A DNA stretch of 33,835 bases from assembly GCF_001545925.1 (NCBI RefSeq), contig NZ_LMVQ01000235.1:1-33835 (forward strand), read 5' to 3'. Both the position numbers and the translations under genes were made by a program. This DNA is from Mycobacterium sp. NAZ190054. Its GTDB lineage: Bacteria; Actinomycetota; Actinomycetes; Mycobacteriales; Mycobacteriaceae. This document shows, one piece after another, positions 22,012 to 30,583 of this stretch. The notes below the pieces were generated by a model. That model saw nothing but the letters and a program-made list of their open reading frames with translations, had not been told where the DNA came from and did not search any database. How positions within the stretch are numbered: the first letter of the stretch is position 1; each line of letters opens with the position of its first letter.

Positions 22012-23976
22012 GTGGGAGAGAACGGCAACGTGGCCGGCCACGTGACAGGGGCGCCTCGACAGAAACTCGAGAAGGTCGTCATCCGGTTCGCCGGCGACTC
22101 CGGTGACGGTATGCAGCTCACCGGCGACCGGTTCACCTCCGAAGCGGCGCTGTTCGGCAACGACCTGGCCACCCAGCCCAACTACCCGGCCGAGATCCGC
22201 GCCCCCCAGGGCACCCTGCCGGGCGTGTCGTCGTTCCAGATCCAGATTGCCGACTACGACATTCTCACCGCGGGTGACCGCCCCGATGTGTTGGTGGCGA
22301 TGAACCCCGCCGCGCTCAAGGCCAATGTCTCCGATCTACCCCGCGGCGGCCTGATCATCGCGAACTCCGACGAGTTCACCAAGCGCAACCTCGCCAAGGT
22401 CGGCTATGACGCCAACCCGCTGGAGAACGACGAGCTGTCGGATTACGTCGTGCAGGCGGTCCCGATGACCACGCTGACCCTCGGGGCCGTGGAATCCATC
22501 GGCGCGAGCAAGAAGGACGGCCAGCGCGCCAAGAACATGTTCGCCCTCGGGCTGCTGTCCTGGATGTACGGCCGCGAACTCGAGCACAGCGAGGCGTTCA
22601 TCCGGGAGAAGTTCGCCCGCAAACCCGATGTCGCCGAGGCCAATGTGCTGGCGCTCAAGGCCGGCTGGAACTACGGCGAGACCACCGAGGCCTTCGGCAC
22701 CACCTACGAGGTGTCACCGGCGAAGCTGAAGACGGGCGAGTACCGGCAGATCTCGGGCAACACCGCGCTGGCGTACGGTCTGATCGCCGCCGGCCACCTG
22801 GCCGACCTGCAGATCGTGCTCGGCACGTACCCGATCACCCCGGCGTCGGACATCCTTCACGAGCTGTCCAAGCACAAGAACTTCAACGTGCTCACCTTCC
22901 AGGCCGAGGACGAGATCGCCGGCATCGGCGCCGCCATCGGCGCGTCGTACGGTGGCGCCCTCGGCATCACCAGCACCTCCGGACCCGGCATCTCGCTGAA
23001 GTCCGAGGCGATCGGCCTGGCCGTGATGACCGAGCTGCCGCTGATCGTGATCGACGTGCAGCGCGGCGGCCCGTCGACCGGCCTGCCCACCAAGACCGAG
23101 CAGGCCGACCTGTTGCAGGCGATGTTCGGCCGCAACGGCGAGTCACCGGTCGCGCTGCTGGCCCCGCGCTCGCCGTCGGACTGCTTCGACATCGCGGTGG
23201 AGGCGGCCCGGATCGCGATCAACTACCACACCCCGGTGATGATCCTGTCCGACGGCGCGATCGCGAACGGCTCGGAGCCGTGGCGGATCCCCGACGTGTC
23301 CTCCTACGAGCGCATCGAGCACACCTTCGCCAAAGAGGGTGAGCCGTTCCAGCCCTACGCCCGCGATCCCGAGACGCTGGCCCGCCAGTTCGCGGTGCCC
23401 GGCACCCCGGGTCTCGCGCACCGGATCGGCGGTCTCGAGTCGGCCAACGGCTCGGGCAACATCTCGTACGAGCCCAAGAACCACGACCTGATGGTCCGGC
23501 TGCGTAACGAGAAGATTGCCGGGATCGCCGTGCCCGACCTCGAGGTCGACGATCCCACCGGTGATGCCGAGCTGCTGATGCTCGGATGGGGCAGCAGCTA
23601 CGGCCCGATCGGTGAGGCCTGCCGGCGTGCGCGTCGCAACGGGATCAAGGTCGCGCACGCGCAGCTGCGGCACCTCAACCCGTTCCCGGCCAACCTGGGC
23701 GAGGTACTGAACAGGTACGCCAAGGTGGTCGTGCCGGAGATGAACCTCGGTCAGCTCGCGCTGCTGCTGCGTGGAAAGTACCTCGTCGACGTACAGTCGG
23801 TGACCAAAGTGGAAGGGATGGCGTTCCTCGCCGACGAGGTGGAGGGCATCATCGACGCCGCGCTCGAGGGGACGCTCGGCGACAAGGAAATCGAGAAAGC
23901 CAAGTTCGCGCGGCTGGCCGCGGCCACCATCGAGGCCCCGGCGACCGACGCGACTGGTGTGGGAGCGAACGCATGA
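22012..23976 (+). CDS. korA: 2-oxoglutarate:ferredoxin oxidoreductase, alpha subunit
   Basis: This 654-aa subunit belongs to the CoA-dependent 2-oxoglutarate oxidoreductase that gives mycobacteria a ferredoxin-linked TCA step from 2-oxoglutarate to succinyl-CoA. The N-terminal gamma-type domain reads VVIRFAGDSGDGMQLTGDRFTSEAAL. The alpha-type pyrimidine-binding domain has LGTYPITPASDILHEL (residues ~270-285) and FQAEDEIAGIGAAIGASYGGALGITSTSGPGISLKSEA. The C-terminal part includes LMLGWGSSYGPIGEACRRARR. The length matches the mycobacterial protein (~653 aa). GTG 22012 was chosen because GGAGG lies 8 nt upstream and MGENGNVAGH resembles known N-termini; the open frame reaches 21811. Its stop overlaps korB by 4 nt. 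Confidence 0.95.
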   Translation: MGENGNVAGHVTGAPRQKLEKVVIRFAGDSGDGMQLTGDRFTSEAALFGNDLATQPNYPAEIRAPQGTLPGVSSFQIQIADYDILTAGDRPDVLVAMNPAALKANVSDLPRGGLIIANSDEFTKRNLAKVGYDANPLENDELSDYVVQAVPMTTLTLGAVESIGASKKDGQRAKNMFALGLLSWMYGRELEHSEAFIREKFARKPDVAEANVLALKAGWNYGETTEAFGTTYEVSPAKLKTGEYRQISGNTALAYGLIAAGHLADLQIVLGTYPITPASDILHELSKHKNFNVLTFQAEDEIAGIGAAIGASYGGALGITSTSGPGISLKSEAIGLAVMTELPLIVIDVQRGGPSTGLPTKTEQADLLQAMFGRNGESPVALLAPRSPSDCFDIAVEAARIAINYHTPVMILSDGAIANGSEPWRIPDVSSYERIEHTFAKEGEPFQPYARDPETLARQFAVPGTPGLAHRIGGLESANGSGNISYEPKNHDLMVRLRNEKIAGIAVPDLEVDDPTGDAELLMLGWGSSYGPIGEACRRARRNGIKVAHAQLRHLNPFPANLGEVLNRYAKVVVPEMNLGQLALLLRGKYLVDVQSVTKVEGMAFLADEVEGIIDAALEGTLGDKEIEKAKFARLAAATIEAPATDATGVGANA

Positions 23977-25082
23977 CAACAGCGAGAAGCGAAGCGGATC
24001 GCGCATCGGCACAGGTGATCGGCAGCGACCTCGGCTTGACGCCTCTGACGAAGACCAGCCTGGTCCCGACGACCGACCAACCGCAGAAGGCGAAGGATTT
24101 CACCAGCGACCAGGAGGTCCGGTGGTGCCCCGGCTGCGGTGACTACGTCATCCTCAACACGATCCGCAACTTCCTGCCCGAGCTGGGTCTGCGTCGCGAG
24201 AACATCGCGTTCGTCAGCGGCATCGGCTGCTCCAGCCGGTTCCCGTACTACCTGGAGACCTACGGGTTCCACTCGATCCACGGTCGCGCGCCGACCATCG
24301 CGACCGGACTTGCGCTGGCGCGCCAGGACCTGTCGGTCTGGGTCGTCACCGGTGACGGTGACGCGCTGTCGATCGGCGGCAACCACCTGATCCACGCGCT
24401 GCGCCGCAACGTCAACATCACGATCCTGCTGTTCAACAACCGGATCTACGGCCTGACCAAGGGCCAGTACTCACCGACGTCGGAGACCGGCAAGGTCACC
24501 AAGTCGACGCCGATGGGCTCGCTGGACTACCCGTTCAACCCGGTCTCGCTCGCGCTGGGCGCCGAGGCGACGTTCGTGGGCCGCGCGCTGGACTCCGACC
24601 GCAAGGGCCTGTCCGAGGTTCTTCGCGGCGCCGCGCAGCACCGCGGTGCGGCGCTGGTGGAGATCATGCAGGATTGCCCGATCTTCAACGACGGCTCGTT
24701 CGACGCGCTGCGTAAGGAAGGCGCCGAGGAGCGGCTGATCAACGTCACCCATGGCCAGCCGATCACGTTCGGCGCCGACGGCGAGTACTGCGTCGTCAAG
24801 TCCGGCTACGGACTGGAGGTCGCCAAGACCGCCGACGTGTCCGCTGACGAGATCGTCGTCCACGACGCCACGGTCGAGGACCCGGCGTACGCGTTCGCGC
24901 TGTCGCGGCTGTCCGAGCAGAACCTCGACCACATGGTGATGGGGATCTTCCGGCAGGTCAGCAAGCCGACCTATGACGACGCCGCCCGCCAGCAGCTGGC
25001 CACCGCGCGCGAGTCCCGGCCACACGACACCGCCGCACTGCAGTCGCTGCTGCGTGGTAAGGACACCTGGACCGTCGACTGA
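23973..25082 (+). CDS. korB: 2-oxoglutarate:ferredoxin oxidoreductase, beta subunit
   Basis: This 369-aa thiamine-diphosphate-binding subunit of the KorAB complex has an iron-sulfur/TPP N-terminal motif VRWCPGCGDYVILNTI (CxxC), then GIGCSSRFPYYLETYGFHSIHGRAP. The TPP/Mg motif is GDGDALSIGGNHLIHALRRNVNITILLFNN (GDG...NN). RIYGLTKGQYSPTS and LVEIMQDCPIFND follow, as in other beta subunits. It is coupled to korA by an ATGA overlap and has the length expected for mycobacteria. Together they allow CO2-releasing or reversible oxidation of 2-oxoglutarate without pyruvate-dehydrogenase-type complexes. Confidence 0.96.
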   Translation: MTTARSEADRASAQVIGSDLGLTPLTKTSLVPTTDQPQKAKDFTSDQEVRWCPGCGDYVILNTIRNFLPELGLRRENIAFVSGIGCSSRFPYYLETYGFHSIHGRAPTIATGLALARQDLSVWVVTGDGDALSIGGNHLIHALRRNVNITILLFNNRIYGLTKGQYSPTSETGKVTKSTPMGSLDYPFNPVSLALGAEATFVGRALDSDRKGLSEVLRGAAQHRGAALVEIMQDCPIFNDGSFDALRKEGAEERLINVTHGQPITFGADGEYCVVKSGYGLEVAKTADVSADEIVVHDATVEDPAYAFALSRLSEQNLDHMVMGIFRQVSKPTYDDAARQQLATARESRPHDTAALQSLLRGKDTWTVD

Positions 25083-25115
25083 TTCGACTGCCTGACCCGG
25101 CGTAGGTAGCTGCGC

Positions 25116-25121
25116 TAACGT
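25116..25121 (+). promoter_or_regulatory. -10 box of a leaderless mobA transcript
   Basis: TAACGT (TANNNT) ends 7 nt before the GTG start of mobA. There is no ribosome binding site in between, so the transcript probably begins at or next to the start codon. Confidence 0.5.
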
Positions 25122-25128
25122 CACCGGT

Positions 25129-25731
25129 GTGACGTCCTCGCTGCCGTTGGCCGCTGTCGTACTCGCCGGTGGGGCATCCCGCCGGATGGGCCGTGACAAG
25201 GCGACCCTGCCCATCGACGGTCCTTCGGGTCCCGTCACGCTCGTCGAACGCGTGGTCTCGGTGGTACGCACCCGCTGCGCACCCGTCTTCGTGATCGCAG
25301 CGCCGGGTCAGGCGCTGCCCGAGCTGGACGCGGTCGTCCTGCGTGACGAGATCCGCGGACTCGGTCCGCTCCCGGCCACCGGGCGCGGTCTGCGCGCGGC
25401 GGCGGAGGCCGGGCGCGGACACGCGTTCGTCAGCGCTGTCGACATGCCCGCGCTGACCCCAGAGGTGATCGACCTCCTCGCCGGCCCCGCCCATCGGTTG
25501 CACGCCGACGTGGTGCTGCCGTGGGACGGGCGCGACCACTATCTCGCGGGCGTCTACCGCACCGCACTTCACAGCCTCGTGTCGGAACTGCTGGAGACAG
25601 GGCAGCGCAGCATGCGTGCTCTGGTGGACGCCGTCGACACACAACGGATCGTGCTGCCCGAGCAGCGCGCGCTCACGAACGTCAACACGGCGGACGAGCT
25701 GGCCGGCTTCCTCCCGCCCCGATTGCGCTAG
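25129..25731 (+). CDS. mobA: Molybdenum cofactor guanylyltransferase (MobA-like)
   Basis: This 200-aa nucleotidyltransferase would attach GMP to molybdopterin to form the bis-MGD or MGD cofactor. The N-terminal signature [24 protein letters not shown] (LAGG.S.RMG.DKA) and the later [18 protein letters not shown] (compare 'aCDmPfl') are clear, and [11 protein letters not shown] near the C-terminus is also standard. It follows korB by 46 nt on the same strand, an order that I recall from M. tuberculosis. The GTG start has no ribosome binding site, but a TAACGT box sits 7 nt upstream, pointing to leaderless translation from its own promoter. A distant MobA-like or CofC-type nucleotidyltransferase is a less likely alternative. 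Confidence 0.85.
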   Translation: MTSSLPLAAVVLAGGASRRMGRDKATLPIDGPSGPVTLVERVVSVVRTRCAPVFVIAAPGQALPELDAVVLRDEIRGLGPLPATGRGLRAAAEAGRGHAFVSAVDMPALTPEVIDLLAGPAHRLHADVVLPWDGRDHYLAGVYRTALHSLVSELLETGQRSMRALVDAVDTQRIVLPEQRALTNVNTADELAGFLPPRLR

Positions 25732-25748
25732 CAAACACTGCGCCAATA

Positions 25749-25781
25749 TTTGCATTTTGAAATTGTCCATTTCGATGCAAA
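25749..25781. repeat. nested inverted repeat in A+T-rich segment
   Basis: TTTGCAT (25749-25755) pairs with ATGCAAA (25775-25781), and inside it GAAAT (25759-25763) pairs with ATTTC (25769-25773). The transcript could fold into a 12-bp two-part hairpin 17 nt after the mobA stop, which might serve as its terminator, or the DNA could be a regulator site. Confidence 0.4.
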
Positions 25782-25785
25782 ACGC

Positions 25786-25801
25786 AACGAATTGATTCGT
25801 T
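25786..25801. promoter_or_regulatory. AACGAAT-TG-ATTCGTT palindrome
   Basis: Perfect 7-bp arms separated by two bases, followed by TTTAC. It resembles a TetR- or GntR-type operator in size. It is the second of four dyads within 140 bp. Confidence 0.35.
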
Positions 25802-25817
25802 TTACTGTCGTAATAAT

Positions 25818-25829
25818 TGACAGGTGTCA
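25818..25829. promoter_or_regulatory. TGACA-GG-TGTCA palindrome
   Basis: A 12-bp dyad with perfect 5-bp arms, the third of the cluster after mobA. Its role is unknown. Confidence 0.3.
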
Positions 25830-25871
25830 TGAAAGTGCGAGTCGGCGTCGGTTCGTCCGATTTGCCGACCA

Positions 25872-25889
25872 ATTATGCTGTAGCGCAAT
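25872..25889. promoter_or_regulatory. imperfect 18-bp dyad ATT.TGC...GC..AAT
   Basis: The outer ATT/AAT and inner GCT/AGC arms match, with one mismatch and G-T wobbles, in the same A+T-rich segment. It is listed because it extends the dyad cluster. Confidence 0.25.
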
Positions 25890-26288
25890 ATATTCCGTGA
25901 TTTCCGGTGGTGAAAAGCGGTCAATTCGACCAACTTTGGCGGCCTCATAACGCAGAACGCCGGTTCGCCGCAATTGGAGACCCCACCCGTATTCATTGCC
26001 GGAAGTCGCAATCCGGCTTGGTGCGTCGGGGTGGCCGGGGTCGGGGCGCAGCCACTTCGGGCTGGAACATCGGTCACCGCAATGCATCTGGGACCACCGC
26101 GCCGGATGAGTGAACCATGGGTCGGAACTGTTCGGGGTTGAGATCAACTGTGGGACAGTGCTTCTCATCGTCTCCATCGGGCGCCTCTCAGCGAACCGTG
26201 TGCCGGCTCTCGGCCCGTACGGCCAGGCTGGATCAGGGGTTTCGGGGCGGTATCGGCCCGTCTCCGGCGTGTAGATGACCGTCGCACA

Positions 26289-26325
26289 GTGGTCCGGCTC
26301 ACAAAATCGCGGTGATTTGGCTCAC
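26289..26325. promoter_or_regulatory. two tandem CRP-like boxes upstream of rpf
   Basis: GTGATTTGGCTCAC (26312-26325) fits the CRP core GTGA-N6-TCAC. GTGGTCCGGCTCAC (26289-26302) differs by one base and lies 23 nt upstream, about two helical turns. Mycobacterial CRP is known to regulate an rpf gene (rpfA in M. tuberculosis), so control of the rpf pair by CRP is plausible. Confidence 0.4.
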
Positions 26326-26401
26326 TATCGGGAGTGTTCAGGTTTATTCCAGCGGCGGCGTCAATCCGGCGACTGACCTGCGCGGACGGCGGCGGGGCGG
26401 A

Positions 26402-26421
26402 TCCGTGATCATTCCGTGATC
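26402..26421 (+). repeat. TCCGTGATC direct repeat, 11-nt period
   Basis: TCCGTGATC occurs at 26402-26410 and 26413-26421, one helical turn apart, between the CRP-like boxes and the first rpf gene. The arrangement resembles the binding site of a response regulator that reads direct repeats; no specific factor can be named. Confidence 0.3.
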
Positions 26422-26570
26422 TGTTCGCGACGCGCTTTCGGGCGACATGACTTTGGGTGATCCGGTTTGTACGGTCCCAAACAGCTTCTTACGGAGCAAA
26501 TAACTCAAAACCACGAACCAGCGTGTGAGTGGGGCCGGGGCGGCTGATTCGGCCGCCGGGCCGCCGGGTT

Positions 26571-27046
<476 letters not shown>

Positions 27047-27065
27047 CCGCCGGCACACGCCACCG

Positions 27066-27101
27066 CAGAGGCGGTGCCGACCCGAGTCGGCACCGCCTCT
27101 G
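27066..27101. terminator. strong hairpin terminator after the first rpf gene
   Basis: A perfect 16-bp stem (27066-27081 with 27086-27101, ends CAGAGG/CCTCTG) and a CCGA tetraloop begin 20 nt after the rpf stop. It has only a weak T-rich tail, as is common in mycobacteria. It should isolate the two rpf genes into separate transcripts. Confidence 0.85.
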
Positions 27102-27218
27102 TCACGTCTGTACCTCTACATCCATCCCTCTCAGAGGCCTCTTACGTCAGATAAGCAACTGTTAAAACTTTCGTCGCTTCGGTAACAGGTGATCCACGCC
27201 ACTCGACAGTGCAGGTAG

Positions 27219-27794
<576 letters not shown>

Positions 27795-27801
27795 CCGGTC
27801 C

Positions 27802-28968
27802 TCAGCGGGTGGCGTCCGTCGCCGTGGGCAGGACGAACGCGGCGCCGGCCGCGATCCAGGCCAGGTGGCGCGTGACCACCCACTCCGGGATCACGGCGGT
27901 CGCCCTGCTGGCCAGGCCGCCGAGCACGGCGGGCCGCAGGTTGACGATTCGGCCGATGGCCGCGGACTCGCGCACCAACGGGCGCACCCGGCGTCTGCGG
28001 AACGCCGCGAACCTGTCGAACGCGGTCGGCAGATCGGGACACAACTCGACGAACCGCGCCAGGATCGCCGCGTCTTCGAGCCCCTGACAACCTCCTTGGC
28101 CGAGATGGGGGCGCATCGGATGCGCCGCGTCCCCTACGAGCACCGCGGGTCCGCGCGACCAGTGCTTTGGCTGGGCGCGGTCGAACAGATCGTTACGCAG
28201 CACCTCGGCGGGGTCGGTCGCGGCCAGCAGCGCGGGGATCGGATCAGCCCACCCGGCGAGTTTCGCCGTCAGGTACGCATGCTCGCCCCCGGGGGAGCGG
28301 CCGGCCTCCGGCGTGCGTTCGGTCGCGAACCAGTAGGTGTGGTCCGGGCCGAGCGGGACGTGGCCGACTTCGGTGCCCGCCGACATGGTCTCTCCGGCCA
28401 GCGCCGGATCCAGCGGGTACGCCGCGACACCCCGCCACGCGGTATAGCCGACGTAGCGGCTGGGCAGCGGTCCGTTGAGCGTGCGCGCCACCACCGAGTT
28501 CACGCCGTCCGCGCCGACCACCGCGTCGGCGTCGCAGGTGCGGCCGTCCGACAAGGTGAGGTGAACGGAAGAGCCGGCGATCGCCACCGCGGCCACCCCC
28601 GACCCGGTCTGCACGGTTCCCGGCGGGAGTGCGTCGAGGAGGATGTGGGTCAGCACCGACCGGCGCACGACCACCAAGGGTTCACCGAGCGCGTTGACGA
28701 TCCGTTGCGCGTCGGGGCGGCGCAGCCACGAGCCGTCCCGCCAGCGGATCGCGCCTGCGGTCACGCGTCCGCCGGCGCCCCTGACGTCGTCGCCCAGGCC
28801 GATCCGGTCCAGGGCCGCCAACGCGTTGGGCCAGATGCTGATGCCCGCACCCGAACTGACGTCGGTGCGTTGTTCGATCACCGTCACGTCGTGTCCGCAG
28901 CGCCGCAGGGCCACAGCAGTCGCGAGGCCGGCGATGCCGGCCCCGATCACGATGGTGTGCGCCGGCAT
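27802..28968 (-). CDS. FAD-dependent monooxygenase (aromatic hydroxylase family)
   Basis: This is a 388-aa flavoprotein hydroxylase. The FAD motif is VIGAGIAGLATAVAL (GxGxxG, residues 8-13), the DG motif is AVVGADGVNSVVA, and the GD motif is GPAVLVGDAAHPMRPHLGQGGCQGLEDAAILA. YVGYTAWRGVAAYPLD resembles the zeaxanthin-epoxidase/salicylate-hydroxylase-like group common in mycobacteria. The C-terminus is a hydrophobic, basic tail. The ATG has no ribosome binding site, but TAGGGT lies 6 nt upstream (28980-28975), so the mRNA should be leaderless. It is divergent from the N-demethylase operon; whether it takes part in that pathway is unknown. The substrate cannot be inferred. Confidence 0.82.
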   Translation of the reverse strand: MPAHTIVIGAGIAGLATAVALRRCGHDVTVIEQRTDVSSGAGISIWPNALAALDRIGLGDDVRGAGGRVTAGAIRWRDGSWLRRPDAQRIVNALGEPLVVVRRSVLTHILLDALPPGTVQTGSGVAAVAIAGSSVHLTLSDGRTCDADAVVGADGVNSVVARTLNGPLPSRYVGYTAWRGVAAYPLDPALAGETMSAGTEVGHVPLGPDHTYWFATERTPEAGRSPGGEHAYLTAKLAGWADPIPALLAATDPAEVLRNDLFDRAQPKHWSRGPAVLVGDAAHPMRPHLGQGGCQGLEDAAILARFVELCPDLPTAFDRFAAFRRRRVRPLVRESAAIGRIVNLRPAVLGGLASRATAVIPEWVVTRHLAWIAAGAAFVLPTATDATR

Positions 28969-28974
28969 GCACCG

Positions 28975-28980
28975 ACCCTA
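28975..28980 (-). promoter_or_regulatory. -10 box of a leaderless monooxygenase transcript
   Basis: TAGGGT on the minus strand is separated from the ATG by exactly six bases (CGGTGC), so transcription would start at the A of the start codon. There is no ribosome binding site. Confidence 0.6.
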
Positions 28981-29014
28981 TCGAGGCGGCCCGTCAAGTG
29001 GACGAGACAGCACC

Positions 29015-29030
29015 GTCACATTCACGAAAC
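29015..29030 (+). promoter_or_regulatory. GlnR-like box before the N-demethylase operon
   Basis: GTCAC-ATTCAC-GAAAC fits the actinobacterial GlnR box GTNAC-N6-GAAAC exactly. It lies 58 nt upstream of the TTG start. It suggests induction under nitrogen limitation, in line with amine use as nitrogen source. Confidence 0.55.
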
Positions 29031-29087
29031 GCACCGCTGGTTTCCTGAACGGCAACACTGTCAACCGTAGGTTTACCGGAGGCGTCA

Positions 29088-29636
29088 TTGAGACCTGCCC
29101 TCGAGCTGACCAGCGTGCCCGACTGGGCGACCGCCGTGACCCACCCGACCGCCGACCTTACCGGCAGGCACTGGACGATCATCGCGTTCGGCGACGCCGG
29201 AGTGCAGGTGGCCCGGCGGTGGGGTGTCGAAATCGCCGACAGCGGCGCCGAATACAACGTCCGCGTGCACGAGATACCGGACGGCGACGGCGCCGCCGGC
29301 CTGGCCTGCGAAGCGTTGCGCGGAGATCTCGCCGAGGCCCGGGTCGGGTGGCGCCTGATGATGGCCGGCCCGGCCAGTTCCTGTCTGAAGGTCCGGGCCG
29401 AGGCCGTCGCGGCCGGAGTCGCGGACGACGAGATGACCGTGGCGTCCACCGAGGTCGACCGGCGCGCGGTGGAGTGCGTGCACTGCCGCACGGTCACCGT
29501 CGCGGCCGTGGAGCTGGAGGACACGGTGGTCTGCACCGGCTGCGACCGCAATCTTTTTGTGCACTATCACGTTTCACGACGCCTGGGGACCCATCTCGGC
29601 TACATGGTCGACGCCGAACAGCAGGTCGCGTCGTGA
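29088..29636 (+). CDS. dmmA: Dimethylamine monooxygenase small subunit (DmmA-like)
   Basis: This 182-aa protein is recognised mainly by its C-terminal domain and its neighbours. The C-terminus carries two Cys pairs (CVHC and CTGC, about 20 residues apart) that form a likely zinc ribbon or metal site, then FVHYHVSRRLGTHLGYM, typical of DmmA-type subunits. The N-terminal half (FGDAGVQVARRWG, WRLMMAGPASSCLKVRAEAVAAGVADDEM) resembles a ferredoxin-reductase-like NAD fold. The start is TTG 29088 with GGAGG five nt upstream. It is coupled to the reductase gene by overlap. With the next two genes it should form a heme-dependent secondary-amine monooxygenase converting dimethylamine to methylamine and formaldehyde. 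Confidence 0.7.
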   Translation: MRPALELTSVPDWATAVTHPTADLTGRHWTIIAFGDAGVQVARRWGVEIADSGAEYNVRVHEIPDGDGAAGLACEALRGDLAEARVGWRLMMAGPASSCLKVRAEAVAAGVADDEMTVASTEVDRRAVECVHCRTVTVAAVELEDTVVCTGCDRNLFVHYHVSRRLGTHLGYMVDAEQQVAS

Positions 29637-30583
29637 GCACCATGAAACTCACCGTCGCGGCGATCGACGATGCCCTCGACGGTATCCGGACGCTGACGCT
29701 GACCCACCCGGACGGCGCGGCGCTGCCGTCGTTCACGCCCGGCAGCCACGTCGTGATCGAGTGCGGGGGACCGGGTGCACCCGCCAACGCGTACTCGTTG
29801 ACCGGTGACGGCATCACCCCTGTGGCATACGAGATCTCGGTGCTGCGCGCCGGCACCGAGGGTGCGCCGAGCGGGTCCCGCTGGATCCACGACGAGCTCT
29901 CCGTCGGTGACACGGTGCTCGCCCGCCCGCCGCGCAGCGCGTTCGCGCCGGTCCTGCGTGCCCGGCGGCACCTGCTGGTGGCAGCCGGGATCGGTATCAC
30001 CCCGATGGTGTCCCATCTGCGCAGCGCCCGGCTGTGGCAACGGGATGCGCGGCTGCTGTACATCCACCGGCCCGGACGGGGCGCCTACGTCGACACCGTC
30101 CGCCGGCTCACCGAGCACGCGGCGATCCACACCGACCGCGCGGTGTTCGCCGACGAGTTGACGGCCGGCCTGGCCGATCAGCCGCTGGGAACTCACCTCT
30201 ATGTCTGCGGGCCCGCCTCGTTCATCGAGTTCGTCACCACCACCGCGGCTGATCTCGGTTGGCCGCCCAGCCGCGTCCACGTCGAGCATTTCGGAGCCGA
30301 CGCGCTCGACCCAGGAGAACCGTTCACGGTGCGGCTGTCCTCCAGCGGGGAGGAGTTCACCGTCGACGCCGGGGTCTCGTTGCTCGAAGCGCTCGAAAGC
30401 CGCGGCGTCGGCGTGCCGAACCTGTGCCGCCGGGGAGTGTGCGGGGAGTGCCGGATCCCGGTGTCGCGCGGCGCCGTAGCCCACCGTGACCTGTACCTGT
30501 CCGAACAGGAGAAGAAGTCGGGGGATTCCATGATGGCCTGTGTGTCCCGGGCCCACGACGAGAGTCTGGAGTTGGCATTGTGA
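29633..30583 (+). CDS. Oxidoreductase subunit of N-demethylase (phthalate dioxygenase reductase type)
   Basis: This 316-aa electron-transfer flavoprotein would pass electrons from NAD(P)H to the heme subunit. The FMN domain has NAYSLTGDG and SRWIHDEL, the NAD domain has LLVAAGIGITPMVSHLRS and YVCGPASFIEFV, and the C-terminal plant-type 2Fe-2S domain has NLCRRGVCGECRIPV plus a distal Cys in SMMACVSRA (CX4CX2C...C). This domain order (flavin, NAD, ferredoxin) is that of phthalate dioxygenase reductase. I chose GTG 29633, overlapping the previous stop (GTGA); ATG 29642 three codons later is equally possible. Its stop overlaps the next gene by 4 nt. Confidence 0.9.
   Translation: MSTMKLTVAAIDDALDGIRTLTLTHPDGAALPSFTPGSHVVIECGGPGAPANAYSLTGDGITPVAYEISVLRAGTEGAPSGSRWIHDELSVGDTVLARPPRSAFAPVLRARRHLLVAAGIGITPMVSHLRSARLWQRDARLLYIHRPGRGAYVDTVRRLTEHAAIHTDRAVFADELTAGLADQPLGTHLYVCGPASFIEFVTTTAADLGWPPSRVHVEHFGADALDPGEPFTVRLSSSGEEFTVDAGVSLLEALESRGVGVPNLCRRGVCGECRIPVSRGAVAHRDLYLSEQEKKSGDSMMACVSRAHDESLELAL

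Noticed and set aside
25827..26177. 116-aa minus-strand frame (and shorter plus-strand frames) in the gap before rpf
   Set aside because: No recognisable motif, no ribosome binding site, amino acid content and codon use unlike neighbouring genes; it overlaps the dyad cluster.
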